The notes beneath the pieces are model-generated. The model was not told the DNA's origin and searched no databases. It saw only the letters and a list, made by a program, of their open reading frames with translations. A program made the translations under genes and the position numbers. From Streptomyces sp. NBC_00223 (lineage in GTDB: Bacteria > Actinomycetota > Actinomycetes > Streptomycetales > Streptomycetaceae), in the NCBI RefSeq assembly GCF_036199905.1, contig NZ_CP108109.1:1798001-1862000 (forward strand): a stretch of 64,000 bases of DNA, written 5' to 3'. Shown one piece after another: positions 27,360-36,506 of this stretch. Each line of letters begins with the position of its first letter. Position 1 is the first letter of the stretch.

Positions 27360-28757
27360 TCAGAGGGTGCCGGTGCGGGTCACGTTGTGGAGGGTCCGGG
27401 TGAGAGTGCGGATGAGGGCGGGTTTGGTGCGGCGGGCCTGCGGGGTGTCCGCGTAGAGGGAGTTGACGTACAGGCCCGTGTCGTTGCGGTGGAACCAGAA
27501 GCAGATGCCGTTGCTGTGCGACGCCCAGATGTGCTTCCCCGCCTTCCGGTCCGTGTGGTGCCGTGCCCCCGGGACCCGGCGGAAGTCCAGGTAGGAGAAG
27601 AAGTTCACCGGGTACGGCCAGTAGCGCATCGCGGCGTACTGCGGCGCCAGCAGATGCCACGCCCGGACGAAGGGCACGTCGGCGTGCTCGCGCATCTCGG
27701 CGGCCGCGTCCCGTACACCGGTCATGATCTCGGTGAAGTCCCGGTCCTCCGCCACGGAGAAGGCGATCGGCAGGGTGTTGACGAACCAGCCCATGGCGTG
27801 GGCGTAGGAGTCCCGGCCGCGTTCGCTGACCGGCATGAGCCCGCGGTAGACCGCCGGGCCGCCCTCCTTGCGCAGGGACACCCCGACGGCCGCCAGGATT
27901 CCCATGAAGAGCCGGCCCCCGGCCGCCCGGCAGCGCGACTCCATCGCGTCGACCTCCTCGGCCGTCAGCAGCTGATCCGTCTCGTTGACCGTCGGGTGGA
28001 CCCGGCCGGGCTCGACCCCGATGTCCAGCGGGAAGGGCGGGAAGAAGCCGCCGTTCCCGGCCATGAACGTCCGCCAGTAGTCGAGCCGGGGATCGTCGGC
28101 GCCGATCTCCTGGTGCCGGCGGTGCTGCTCCCGGCTGAAGGCGAGGCAACTGCCGGCCTCGGGGAGTTCCGGCTGCTCACCGCGCGCGTACGCGGCGTAC
28201 GCGGTGGCGATGTCCCGCACGGCGAGCGGAGTGGAGATGCCGTCGGTGACGAGGTGGTCGCAGGCGAAGCACACCGTGGTGGACTCCTCCCTGATCACCG
28301 CGCCCATCACCAGCAGGGGCCCGGACACCGGGTCGACCCGCTGGAAGAACCGGTGCAGTCGGTCCCGCAGTTCGGGCGCGGAGTCGACGCTCCCCACCTC
28401 GACGGACTTGAGCGCGATCTCGTCCGGCCCGAGGGTGTCGCAGCTCAGTTCGCCGGAGAGCTGGTGGAAGGTGGAGCGCAGCACCTCGTGCCGCCGTACG
28501 AAGAAGAGCAGCGCGGCTTCGAGCGCCTCGCGGTCGAGCGGCCCGGCGATCTCGAACGTCCCGGCGAGGTAGGAGCCGAGGGGGTCGTTGGTGCTCCGGG
28601 CCTCCTGGGCGACGGAGAAATGTTTCGCCTGGTTGTACGACGTGTTCTCGCGCGGCTCCGCGGGTGCGGGGGTGCCACGCATGGTGGTGGCGACCATCTC
28701 CCATTCCACGAGATGTCCCGGTGCGATCTCCAGATCTTCGATGGGTGCCTGAAGCAC
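27360..28757 (-). CDS. Stand-alone condensation-domain protein (paralogue 1)
   Basis: A 465-residue protein of the chloramphenicol acetyltransferase/NRPS condensation superfamily. The active-site motif HHxxxDG appears as ACDHLVTDGIS, keeping the catalytic second His and the Asp-Gly. Other family features are RRHEVLRSTFHQLSG near the N-terminus and NFFSYLDFRR near the C-terminus. No carrier or adenylation domain is attached, so it probably joins an acyl or aminoacyl donor from a separate carrier, or a CoA ester, to an unknown acceptor. GTG 28757 has GGAAAGGG upstream. It is head to head with a paralogue at 29124. No other biosynthetic genes are nearby. Confidence 0.85.
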   Translation of the reverse strand: MLQAPIEDLEIAPGHLVEWEMVATTMRGTPAPAEPRENTSYNQAKHFSVAQEARSTNDPLGSYLAGTFEIAGPLDREALEAALLFFVRRHEVLRSTFHQLSGELSCDTLGPDEIALKSVEVGSVDSAPELRDRLHRFFQRVDPVSGPLLVMGAVIREESTTVCFACDHLVTDGISTPLAVRDIATAYAAYARGEQPELPEAGSCLAFSREQHRRHQEIGADDPRLDYWRTFMAGNGGFFPPFPLDIGVEPGRVHPTVNETDQLLTAEEVDAMESRCRAAGGRLFMGILAAVGVSLRKEGGPAVYRGLMPVSERGRDSYAHAMGWFVNTLPIAFSVAEDRDFTEIMTGVRDAAAEMREHADVPFVRAWHLLAPQYAAMRYWPYPVNFFSYLDFRRVPGARHHTDRKAGKHIWASHSNGICFWFHRNDTGLYVNSLYADTPQARRTKPALIRTLTRTLHNVTRTGTL

Positions 28758-29123
28758 GGTGGCCCTTTCCGTCGTCCGTCGCTGTGTCGCTCACGCAGCC
28801 AGGACGGATGTGGTCCGGACGGGCAGGGGCTGCGACCGCCGAAGCACGCCGCCCACCGTTTCCGTCACCGCGCCCGCTCGCCAGCCCAACGAGCGGGGTG
28901 GCGGTGCGGAAACGGGCCGCTGGGCCGGGCGGCCCCGTTCGTACGGGACCTCCCGCCGTACCGGCCCCTCCTCGTACGGCCCCCGTTGCCGTACCGCCGG
29001 TCCGGTCGTTGGGGCTTCGGGCCGGACGGGCACGTCCGGCACGCCACCGGCCGGCACACCACCGGACGCGGTCCGCCCCCGCGGTCCGCGCGGGCCGGCA
29101 AGGGATCGACAGGAAGGGCCGTC
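28758..29123. promoter_or_regulatory. Divergent control region between condensation-domain paralogues
   Basis: 366 bases without a gene. The leaders are partly duplicated: CGACGGAAAGGGCCACC precedes one start and CGACAGGAAGGGCCGTC the other. Four GTAC-centred motifs (CGTACGGG, GCCGTACCGG, CGTACGGC, GCCGTACCGC) lie between 28935 and 29005 at roughly regular spacing and could be operator half-sites. No hexamer pair could be fixed. Confidence 0.45.
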
Positions 29124-30524
29124 ATGCGTCAAGCACCCCTCGAAGAGCGGGAGTTCACGCCCGGCCACATCGTGGAGTGGGAGCTGCTCCCCACCGCCAT
29201 GCGCGGCGCCGCCGGACCCGCGCAGGCACGCGGCGTCACCTCGTACACCCAGGAGAAGTACCTCGCCGCGGCGCAGGAGGCCCGTACTACGGACGAGAGC
29301 ATCACGTCGTACGTCGCCGTCACCTTCGAGCTCCCGGGCCCCCTCGACCGCGAGGCGCTCGAAGCCGCGCTGCTCCTCCTGGTCCGGCGGCACGAGGTGC
29401 TGCGCTGTACGTTCCAGCAACTCTCCGGCGACCCGGCCTGCGATGTCCTCGGGCCGGACGAGGTCGCGCTCAAGCTGGTCGACGTGGGGCCGTTCGGCGG
29501 ATCGGCCGGGATCCACGCCTTTCTCGCCGAGTCCTTTCGGCGGATCGACACGCTGAACGGGCCGCTGTTCGTCATGGGCGCGGTGATCGGGGACACGTCC
29601 ACCACGGTGTATCTCGCTTTCGACCATCTGCTCTCCGACGGAATGTCGGCGCCGCTCGTGGTGCGTGACGTCGGTGTCGCCTATACGTCGTATGCGCGGG
29701 GTGATCAGCCGGAATTGCCCGAGGCGGGGAGTTATCTCGCTTTCAGCCGGGCGCAGCTCGCCCGTAATCAGGAGATCGACGCCGACGATCCGCGGCTCGA
29801 CTACTGGAAGGCGTTCACGGCGCGGAACGGTGGTTTCTTTCCGCGTTCCCCGCTGGATCTCGGGGTCGAGCCCGGCCGGATGTACCCGGTGCGCAACGAC
29901 ACGGAGACGCTGCTGGACGGCGACGCCGCCGACGCGATGGAGGCCAGGTGCCGGGCCGTCGGCGGGAATCTGTCGCTGGGTGTCCTGGCGGCCGTCGGGG
30001 TGGCGCTGCGCGAGGAGGGCGGGCCCGAGGTGTTCCGGGCGGTGATTCCCGTGAGCGAACGCGGCCGGGGTTCCTACGCGCATTCCCTGGGCTGGTTCGC
30101 CAATCCGATGCCGATCGAATTCTCCGTGGCGAGGGAGGAGGATTTCGCGGCGGTCGTGGGAAACGCGGGGACCGCGTCCGTGGAAATGCTGCGGAACGCC
30201 GGGGTGCCCTTTGTGAAGGCATGGCACCTGCTGGCCCCCGAATACGCGGAGCTGGGAGCATGGCCTTTCCCGGTGAACTTCTTCTCTTACCTTGATTTCC
30301 GCAAGGTCCCCGGGGCGGAGCGGCACGCCGAGTGGAAGCCGATGGGGCACGCGTGGGTGCCGCAGAGCAATGGCGTCGGCTACTGGTTCCACCGCAATGA
30401 CGCCGGTCTGCACATGAACCGCATCTGCGTCGACACCCCGCGGGCCGGGCGCGCCCAGGCCGCGTTCGGGCGCGGGCTGGCGGAGACGCTGCGGAACGTC
30501 GTGTGCGACGGCACATTCCGATAG
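29124..30524 (+). CDS. Stand-alone condensation-domain protein (paralogue 2)
   Basis: A 466-residue paralogue of the divergent gene at 27360-28757, sharing blocks such as GPLDREALEAALL, ADDPRLDYW, AWHLLAP and NFFSYLDFR. Its active-site motif is AFDHLLSDGMS, again with His and Asp-Gly retained, so both copies look catalytically competent. ATG 29124 has AGGAAGGG upstream. The two starts even share the encoded QAP after the first residue. Divergent duplicates of a free condensation enzyme suggest two related acyl-transfer steps or a heterodimer. It is followed 36 bases later by the DNA glycosylase gene, which is functionally unrelated. Confidence 0.85.
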   Translation: MRQAPLEEREFTPGHIVEWELLPTAMRGAAGPAQARGVTSYTQEKYLAAAQEARTTDESITSYVAVTFELPGPLDREALEAALLLLVRRHEVLRCTFQQLSGDPACDVLGPDEVALKLVDVGPFGGSAGIHAFLAESFRRIDTLNGPLFVMGAVIGDTSTTVYLAFDHLLSDGMSAPLVVRDVGVAYTSYARGDQPELPEAGSYLAFSRAQLARNQEIDADDPRLDYWKAFTARNGGFFPRSPLDLGVEPGRMYPVRNDTETLLDGDAADAMEARCRAVGGNLSLGVLAAVGVALREEGGPEVFRAVIPVSERGRGSYAHSLGWFANPMPIEFSVAREEDFAAVVGNAGTASVEMLRNAGVPFVKAWHLLAPEYAELGAWPFPVNFFSYLDFRKVPGAERHAEWKPMGHAWVPQSNGVGYWFHRNDAGLHMNRICVDTPRAGRAQAAFGRGLAETLRNVVCDGTFR

Positions 30525-30560
30525 CCGCCGGTCGGGGCGGGGCCGGGGCAGACTGGTGGT

Positions 30561-31466
30561 ATGCCTGAATTGCCCGAGGTGGAGTCCCTGAGCCGTTTTC
30601 TGGCCGAGCGGCTGGTCGGCCGCGGTGTCGCGCGGACGTATCCGCTGGCCTTCCACGCGCTCAAGACGTACGACCCGCCGATCACGGCGCTTGAGGGGCG
30701 GGTGTTCGACGCGGTGACCCGGCACGGCAAGTTCCTCGACCTCCGGACGCGGGGAGCGGACGCCGGCGAGGGGGACACCCGGGCGGACGCCGTGCACCTG
30801 GTCGTCCACCTCGCGCGGGCGGGCTGGGTGCGGTGGAGCGACCAGCTGCCGGAGGGGCCGCCGCGCCGGGGCAAGGGCCCGCTCGCGCTGCGGGTACGGC
30901 TCACCGACCCCGAGGACGGCGCGGGCTTCGACGTGACGGAGGCCGGTACGCAGAAGCACCTCGCGATCCATGTCGTACGGGACCCCCTCGACGTGCCGGG
31001 TATCGCGCGGCTCGGGCCCGATCCGCTCGCCGAAACGTTCACCCCGGCCGCCTTCGCCGCCATGCTCGACGGGGAGCGGCGCCAGATCAAGGGCGTGCTG
31101 CGCGACCAGAGCGTGCTGGCCGGGATCGGGAACGCGTACTCGGACGAGATCCTGCACGCGGCCCGGATGTCGCCGTTCCGGCTGGCGGCGAAGCTCTCCG
31201 AGGACGAGGTGGCGCGGCTGTACGCGGCGATCGGCACGACGCTGGCCGACGCGGTCGAACGCTCCCGTGGGCTCCCGCTGCGCGACCTGAAGTCGGAGAA
31301 GAAGAGCGGGCTGCGGGTGCACGGGCGCAAGGGCGAGCCGTGCCCGGTCTGCGGCGACACGATCCGCGAGGTCTCCTTCGCGGACTCCGCCCTCCAGTAC
31401 TGCCCCACCTGCCAGACCGCCGGCAAACCCCTCGCCGACCGCCGCCTCTCCCGCCTCCTCAAATAG
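30561..31466 (+). CDS. Fpg/Nei-family DNA glycosylase
   Basis: A bifunctional base-excision glycosylase/AP lyase acting on oxidised bases. The protein has 301 residues and starts MPELPEVESLSRFLAERL, which gives the catalytic N-terminal proline and adjacent glutamate after Met removal. The central helix-two-turn-helix region includes RRQIKGVLRDQSVLAGIGN with the Asn of the DNA-binding loop. The C-terminus has the zinc finger CPVCGDTIRE then YCPTC. All key residues are present. Streptomyces have several such paralogues, so I do not assign a symbol; it differs from classical MutM in that the beta-hairpin region is Gly/Asp-rich (about residues 70-80). Confidence 0.93.
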   Translation: MPELPEVESLSRFLAERLVGRGVARTYPLAFHALKTYDPPITALEGRVFDAVTRHGKFLDLRTRGADAGEGDTRADAVHLVVHLARAGWVRWSDQLPEGPPRRGKGPLALRVRLTDPEDGAGFDVTEAGTQKHLAIHVVRDPLDVPGIARLGPDPLAETFTPAAFAAMLDGERRQIKGVLRDQSVLAGIGNAYSDEILHAARMSPFRLAAKLSEDEVARLYAAIGTTLADAVERSRGLPLRDLKSEKKSGLRVHGRKGEPCPVCGDTIREVSFADSALQYCPTCQTAGKPLADRRLSRLLK

Positions 31467-31474
31467 CGAGGATG

Positions 31475-31509
31475 TTGACGTGATGATTACGTCATTGCAT
31501 CATTGACAC
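31475..31509 (+). promoter_or_regulatory. Leaderless promoter with palindromic operator for the Fic gene
   Basis: TTGACG (31475-31480) and CATCAT (31498-31503) are 17 bases apart, placing transcription start at the ATG (31510). No Shine-Dalgarno is present. A perfect inverted repeat TGACGT-N7-ACGTCA (31476-31494) overlaps the -35 and spacer, so a dimeric repressor is likely. Inference from sequence pattern. Confidence 0.5.
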
Positions 31510-32646
31510 ATGCTCTACCCCACCCCGACCCTCAGCCCCGACGACGCCCGCGTACTGGACGACATCGAACGCGCGCGCCGGGCCCTGCGGCACCAGGTGC
31601 GTGCCACGCCTTCGAAGTGGTCGGCCGGGCTGCGGAAGTTCCTGACCGCCGACGCCGTCGCGGCCTCGAACTCGATCGAGGGCTTCAAGGTGGCCACGGT
31701 CGATGTCGAGGACCTGATGGCGGGCGAGCGCGAGGTCGACGTCTCCGAGGAGAACCGCGAGGAGACCCTCGCCTACCAGCAGATGATGACCTACGTCCAG
31801 ACGCTCCACGATGTCGACGACTTCCGCTACAGCAAGGGCCTGCTCAACTCCCTGCACTGGATGCTCCAGGGCCACCGGCACACCGTCCCCAAGCCGGCCG
31901 GGCAGTGGCGCCGGGGCGCCGTGTACGTCACCGACGCCCGCGATCCCAGCATCGCCGCGTACACCGCGCCGGACGCCGAGGACGTGCCCGCCCTCATGGG
32001 TGAACTCGTCGACTGGCTGAACACCGACGACGGCAGCCACCCGCTGGTCAGGGCGGCCATGGCCCATCTCCACCTGGTGTCCATCCACCCCTGGGCCGAC
32101 GGCAACGGCCGGATGTCCCGCTCGCTGCAGACCCTGCTGATCGCCCGGGAAGGGGTGCTCGCCCCGGAGTTCTCCTCCATCGAGGCCTGGCTCGGACGCC
32201 CCGGCAACACCTGGGAGTACTACCGCGAACTGCAGCGCCGGGGCGCCGAGTTCCTTCCGGACCAGGATGTGTCCGGATGGGTCCGCTTCAACCTCACGGC
32301 GTATCACCAGCAGGCACAGACCGTGCGGGGCCGCCTCGACCGTTCCAGCCGGGTGTGGACGTCGCTCACGGAGTTCGCCGAGGATTCGGGACTCGACGAG
32401 CGGGTGGTGACCGCCCTGCACGACGTCGCCATGGCCGGACGGGTCCGGCGCTCCCGCTACGAACACGCCGAAAGCCTCAGCGTGCAGCAGGCACAGCGCG
32501 ACCTCCGCGACCTCGTCACCGCCCAGGTGCTCGAATCGGTCGGCCGTACCCGGGCGCGCTACTACACGGCCGGACCCCGTTTCCCGGCGTCCGCGCTTGA
32601 CATCGCCCGCACACCGATGGCGCTGACCGATCCGTACGCCGTCTGA
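31510..32646 (+). CDS. Fic family protein (predicted AMP transferase)
   Basis: A 378-residue Fic-domain enzyme that probably transfers AMP (or another nucleotide part) to a hydroxyl of a target protein. The active-site motif HPWADGNGRMSR (about residue 192) is complete, with catalytic His and anion-binding residues. An N-terminal inhibitory helix motif SNSIEG (about residue 53) fits (S/T)xxxE(G/N), so the protein belongs to the self-inhibited class with the lock in cis. A C-terminal winged-helix-like part (about 285-350) could bind DNA and self-regulate. It is probably leaderless, behind a palindromic operator. It is not paired with a small antitoxin. The target is unknown. Confidence 0.9.
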   Translation: MLYPTPTLSPDDARVLDDIERARRALRHQVRATPSKWSAGLRKFLTADAVAASNSIEGFKVATVDVEDLMAGEREVDVSEENREETLAYQQMMTYVQTLHDVDDFRYSKGLLNSLHWMLQGHRHTVPKPAGQWRRGAVYVTDARDPSIAAYTAPDAEDVPALMGELVDWLNTDDGSHPLVRAAMAHLHLVSIHPWADGNGRMSRSLQTLLIAREGVLAPEFSSIEAWLGRPGNTWEYYRELQRRGAEFLPDQDVSGWVRFNLTAYHQQAQTVRGRLDRSSRVWTSLTEFAEDSGLDERVVTALHDVAMAGRVRRSRYEHAESLSVQQAQRDLRDLVTAQVLESVGRTRARYYTAGPRFPASALDIARTPMALTDPYAV

Positions 32647-32688
32647 CCCCCGGGGTCCCCTTGCGGGTGGGGCTGGTTGGATGGGGGG

Positions 32689-33267
32689 ATGGGTGGGGAG
32701 GCGCGGGTGTACGAGGCGCGGTACGGGTGGAACGCGGCGGCGGTGCGGATCGCCGCGCTGTGCGCAGTGCTGGTCGCGATGGCGTTCGTGCCGGGGGTGC
32801 CCGTCGTGGCCGCCGTCGTGCTCGGCGTCCTGGTGGGGCTGGTCCTGCTGATGATCGTCGTGCTGGCGACCGCCCGTCCCCTGGCGCTGCGGATCGATCC
32901 CAAGGGCGTGACGCTGGGCGGTCTGCCCTTCGGACCCCGCACGATCAGGGCCACGTATCTGCCGTGGTCGGAGGTCGTCTCGATCTCCCTGTGGATGGAC
33001 GGGAACCTGCCGCGGACCAAGGTGCCGTACCTTGAGGTGCGCCACCGGGTGGGTCCCGCGCGGCCGCCCGCGCCCGCGGAGTCCGCCGCTCTCCAGCAGC
33101 TCGACGCCTATCTGGCCACGCAGGTGCCCGCCGAGTTCGTGGAGCGGTTCCGGGGGACGGAGAGCGCACACCGCGCGCTCACGCTGTGGCGGCTGGACGT
33201 CGACCGGCTCAGGACGGCCGTCCAGGCGTGCGCGCCCGAGGTCCATGTCTTCGGCGACCTCGGCTGA
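32689..33267 (+). CDS. Membrane protein with PH-like domain, hypothetical
   Basis: A 192-residue protein. Two adjacent hydrophobic helices cover about residues 18-60 (IAALCAVLVAMAFVPGVPVV then VLGVLVGLVLLMIVVLA). A soluble beta-rich part follows (LALRIDPKGVTLGG, TYLPWSEVVSISLW), similar to bacterial PH-like domains attached to membrane anchors. ATG 32689 with GGGGGG upstream is preferred over TTG 32677. It stands alone between the Fic gene and an oxidoreductase. Function unknown. Confidence 0.65.
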   Translation: MGGEARVYEARYGWNAAAVRIAALCAVLVAMAFVPGVPVVAAVVLGVLVGLVLLMIVVLATARPLALRIDPKGVTLGGLPFGPRTIRATYLPWSEVVSISLWMDGNLPRTKVPYLEVRHRVGPARPPAPAESAALQQLDAYLATQVPAEFVERFRGTESAHRALTLWRLDVDRLRTAVQACAPEVHVFGDLG

Positions 33268-33379
33268 TTCCTCGGCTGATTCTTCGGCGGCCTTGACTGA
33301 CGCAGGGCCGGTGACCTGGACTGGGGGCTGATCCCGCCCGCCCCCGGCCCCCGCGGCCCGGCTCCCGAGGAGCACCTAC

Positions 33380-34465
33380 GTGAGCGCAACACCCATACGT
33401 TTCGGCCTGGTCGGCAGCGGCTGGCGGTCGGAGTTCTTCGTCCGGCTCGCGAAGGCGCTGCCCGAACGGCTCGCGGTGACCGGCGTGGTGACCCGTTCCG
33501 CCGGGCGCGGCGCCGAGGTCGAGGCGGCCTGGGGCGTGCCCTCGTACCGTACGACCGATGAACTGCTGGGCGGCAAACCGGAGTTCGTGATCCCGTCGGT
33601 GCCGTGGGCGGCGACGCCCGAGGTGACGCGGGACCTCGTACGGCGGGAGGTGCCGGTGCTCGCCGAGACCCCGCCCGCGCCCGACCTCGACGGGCTGCGG
33701 GCGCTGTGGCGGGACACCGGGAGCAGCGGCCTGGTGCAGGTGGCCGAGCAGTACCCGCTGATGCCGGGCCACGCGGCGCGCCTGGCGCTGCTGCGCGAGG
33801 GGGTGATCGGCGAGGTCACGTCCGTACAGCTGTCGTCCACGCACCTCTACCACGCGGTGTCGCTGATCCGGCACACGCTGGACGTCGGGCTCGGGGCGGC
33901 GACCGTGACGGCGAAGTCGTTCACCGCGCCGCTCGCCGATCCGATGACCCCGGCCGGCTGGACGGACGACCTGACACCGAAGGACGCCACGACCACGCTG
34001 GCGTTCCTGGACTTCGGCGGCGGCCGGACGGGCCTGTACGACTTCACGGACAACCAGTGGTGGAACCCGCTGCGGGCCCGCCGCGTGGTGGTCCGCGGCT
34101 CGCTGGGCGAGATCGTGGACGACCAGGTGGTGCGGATGGCCGACCCGCGCACCCCGGTGGAATCGCCGCTGGTCCGGCGGCGTACCGGCACGGACCTCAA
34201 TCTGGAGGGCTCCGAGCTGCACCACATCAGCTTCGACGGGCGGGTGGTCTACCGGAACGACTACGTCGGCGCGCGCTTCTCCGAGGACGATCTGGCCGTC
34301 GTCGACCTGCTGTTCCGTACGGGCGCGTGGGTACGCGGCGAGGGGCCGGCGCCGTATCCGCTCGCGGAGGGCTGCCAGGACCACGCGATCGCGCTGGCGA
34401 TCGAGGAGTCGGCGCGTACGGGTGGCGCGGCGGTGGCCGTGGGCGGGGAGGCGTGGGCGGGCTGA
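33380..34465 (+). CDS. Gfo/Idh/MocA family oxidoreductase
   Basis: A 361-residue NAD(P)-dependent oxidoreductase. The Rossmann start IRFGLVGSGWRSEFF carries the nucleotide-binding glycines (residues 6-14). The usual EKP active-site strand appears as VLAETPPAPDL, so the Lys of EKP is replaced by Thr, which may alter or abolish dehydrogenase chemistry. The C-terminal beta-sheet domain (TTTLAFLDFGGGRTGLYDF) is typical. The start is a GTG at 33380, 16 bases after GAGGAGC. Substrate unknown; the family acts on sugars and inositols. A second, normal family member is at 51322. Confidence 0.85.
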   Translation: MSATPIRFGLVGSGWRSEFFVRLAKALPERLAVTGVVTRSAGRGAEVEAAWGVPSYRTTDELLGGKPEFVIPSVPWAATPEVTRDLVRREVPVLAETPPAPDLDGLRALWRDTGSSGLVQVAEQYPLMPGHAARLALLREGVIGEVTSVQLSSTHLYHAVSLIRHTLDVGLGAATVTAKSFTAPLADPMTPAGWTDDLTPKDATTTLAFLDFGGGRTGLYDFTDNQWWNPLRARRVVVRGSLGEIVDDQVVRMADPRTPVESPLVRRRTGTDLNLEGSELHHISFDGRVVYRNDYVGARFSEDDLAVVDLLFRTGAWVRGEGPAPYPLAEGCQDHAIALAIEESARTGGAAVAVGGEAWAG

Positions 34466-34473
34466 GCGGGGCG

Positions 34474-34560
34474 GGGCCTCGGGGAACGGGCCCCAGGCGA
34501 CGGGCCTCGGGGAACGGGCCTCGGGAGACGGGCGTGCCCCGGGAGACAGACGTGCCGCGA
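34474..34560 (+). repeat. Degenerate short direct repeats upstream of the ABC genes
   Basis: A 19-bp sequence, GGGCCTCGGGGAACGGGCC, occurs at 34474-34492 and 34502-34520. Shorter relatives (GGGAGACGGGC, GGGAGACAGAC) follow to about 34560. It lies in the gap before the ABC exporter genes and has no gene or clear regulatory meaning. Confidence 0.65.
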
Positions 34561-34661
34561 GGCGAGCTGCGGGCACCTCGGGGCGGGTTTGTCCGTTGGG
34601 CGACACGGATTGGCGAATTGGTGTGTTTACGCCAGGCTGAGCCGCACATAGCGTCGATCAT

Positions 34662-36506
34662 GTGACCGCCTCGACGACCGCCGCCCCCGCCGCGCCCCCT
34701 CCGCTGACCTCACGGGACGTACCGGAGCCGGCCTCCCCGGGGTCCTCGCCCGCGGCCTCGCCGCGGGCGCTGCTGTGGCGGGCGCTGGGCACACGGCGGC
34801 GGGACCTGGTCGCCGCCTCCCTGCTCTACAGCTCGCACCAGCTCGGCGAGTCGATGGTCCCCGTGGTCATCGGCGCGACGGTCGGCAACGCGGTGTCCGG
34901 CGGCGACCGGTGGTCGATCGCGCTGTGGCTGGCCGTGCTGGGCGCGGACTTCCTGCTGCTGTCGATGTCGTACCGCTTCGGCGCGCGGGCCAGTATGCGG
35001 GCCAAGCAGCACACCGCCCACGAGGTGCGGATGTGGGTGACCGAGCGGGTGGTACGTCCGGCCGGCGGCGTACGGCTGGCGCCCGGCGACCTGCTGACCC
35101 GGGCGGCGAGCGACGCCGGGCGGGTGGGCGCCTTCGCCGGGGTCTTCGCCTCGACCGTCGCCGCCGTCGCCGTACTGGCCGTCTCGACCGTGCTGCTGCT
35201 GCGTTTCTCGCTGCCGCTCGGCGCGGTGATCCTGGCCGGTACGGTGCTGCTGCCCGCCGTGCAGGACCGGGTCTCGCGGCGGCTGCGGCGGCACAGCGGT
35301 GTCGAGCAGGAGGAGGCCGGGCGGGCCGCCGTCCTGGCCGAGGACCTGATCCGCGGGCTGCGGGTGCTCAAGGGCATCGGGGCCGAGCCGACGGCTGCCG
35401 CCGAGTACCGGCGGGCGAGCCGGGGGGCGCTGGACGCGTCGCTGCGGGCGGTGTCCTCGGAGTCGGTGCTGACGGCGGTGGGGACGGCGTTCACCGGGGC
35501 GTATCTGACGGTGATCGCGGGGGTCGGCGGGTGGCTGGCGCTGTCCGGGCGGCTGGGGCTCGGGGAGTTCGTGGCCGCGCTCGGGCTGGCGCGGTTCGTG
35601 ATCGGGCCGATGCGGGTGGTGTCGGCGGCGAGCGCGTCGTACGCGCGGGCGCTGGCGTCGGCGGCGCGGGTCGGCGAGGTGCTGACGGCGGAGGCGGCGG
35701 TCGAGGTCGCGGACGGGGTCCCGGTGGCGGGCACGGCTTCCAAGGGCGCGGCCTTCGAGGGCGCGACTTCCGGGGGCACGGCTGCCGAGGACGCGAGCGA
35801 CGTGGTCTTCGCGGGCGCCGACGGCGTGACCTTCACCGCCGAAGCGGGCGCGCTCACCGGCGTGGTCGCGGCCGCGCCCACGCTCGCCGCCCGGATTCCC
35901 GCCCTGCTGGCCCGTGAACGTGACCCGGCGGTGGGCCGGATACGGATCGGCGGCGTCGACATCGCCGCCCTTCCGCTGGAGGAGTTGCGCGGCCGGGTGC
36001 TGGTCTCGCCGCACGACGCCGTGCTCTTCCCCGGCACGATCGCCGAGAACATCGGCCTGCTCGCGCCGGACGACGCCGCGGCCGGGCGCGGCGCCCGGGC
36101 GGCCTTCGCCGACCAGGTGATCGCCACCGTCCCGGACGGCCCGCGCACCCCGGTCGGCGACCGGGGCGAGAATCTGTCCGGCGGCCAGCGCCAGCGCGTC
36201 GCCCTCGCCAGGGCGCTCGCGGCCGAGCCGCCCGTCCTCGTACTGCACGACCCGACCACCGCCGTGGACGCGGCCACCGAGGACCGTATCGCCGAGCGGC
36301 TGCGGGAGGTACGGGCCGGCCGCACGTCGATCCTCGTCACCACGAGCCCGGCGCTGCTGTCGCGCTGCGACCGGGTGGTGTTCGTCCGCGACGCGGGCGT
36401 GAGCGGCGAGGCCACGGCGGCGGACAGCGCGGCCGACGTCGTGACCGGCGGGCACGCCGAGCTGATGCGGGACGTCCCCGCCTACCGCGAACTGCTGACC
36501 AAGTGA
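34662..36506 (+). CDS. ABC exporter half with degenerate ATP site
   Basis: A 614-residue fused permease-ATPase, first of a two-gene exporter. Six hydrophobic segments lie in residues 30-320. The nucleotide-binding domain lacks a Walker A: where GxxGxGKST should be, it reads TGVVAAAPTLAAR. Walker B is VLVLHDPTTAVDA, without the catalytic Glu after the Asp. The signature LSGGQRQRVALARAL is perfect. The partner protein has the reverse pattern, so the pair forms one good and one dead ATP site. GTG 34662 is the probable start; no strong ribosome-binding site is seen. The export substrate is unknown. Confidence 0.88.
   Translation: MTASTTAAPAAPPPLTSRDVPEPASPGSSPAASPRALLWRALGTRRRDLVAASLLYSSHQLGESMVPVVIGATVGNAVSGGDRWSIALWLAVLGADFLLLSMSYRFGARASMRAKQHTAHEVRMWVTERVVRPAGGVRLAPGDLLTRAASDAGRVGAFAGVFASTVAAVAVLAVSTVLLLRFSLPLGAVILAGTVLLPAVQDRVSRRLRRHSGVEQEEAGRAAVLAEDLIRGLRVLKGIGAEPTAAAEYRRASRGALDASLRAVSSESVLTAVGTAFTGAYLTVIAGVGGWLALSGRLGLGEFVAALGLARFVIGPMRVVSAASASYARALASAARVGEVLTAEAAVEVADGVPVAGTASKGAAFEGATSGGTAAEDASDVVFAGADGVTFTAEAGALTGVVAAAPTLAARIPALLARERDPAVGRIRIGGVDIAALPLEELRGRVLVSPHDAVLFPGTIAENIGLLAPDDAAAGRGARAAFADQVIATVPDGPRTPVGDRGENLSGGQRQRVALARALAAEPPVLVLHDPTTAVDAATEDRIAERLREVRAGRTSILVTTSPALLSRCDRVVFVRDAGVSGEATAADSAADVVTGGHAELMRDVPAYRELLTK

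Noticed and set aside
28791..31322. Very long minus-strand ORF over the condensation and glycosylase genes
   Set aside because: It spans three well-supported plus-strand features, is rich in Arg/His/Pro typical of antisense frames in high-G+C DNA, and has no motif.
35870..35920. Frameshift or sequencing error as the reason for the missing Walker A in the first ABC subunit
   Set aside because: The frame is continuous, the sequence after it is normal NBD, and the partner subunit shows the complementary pattern. The degeneracy is therefore functional asymmetry.
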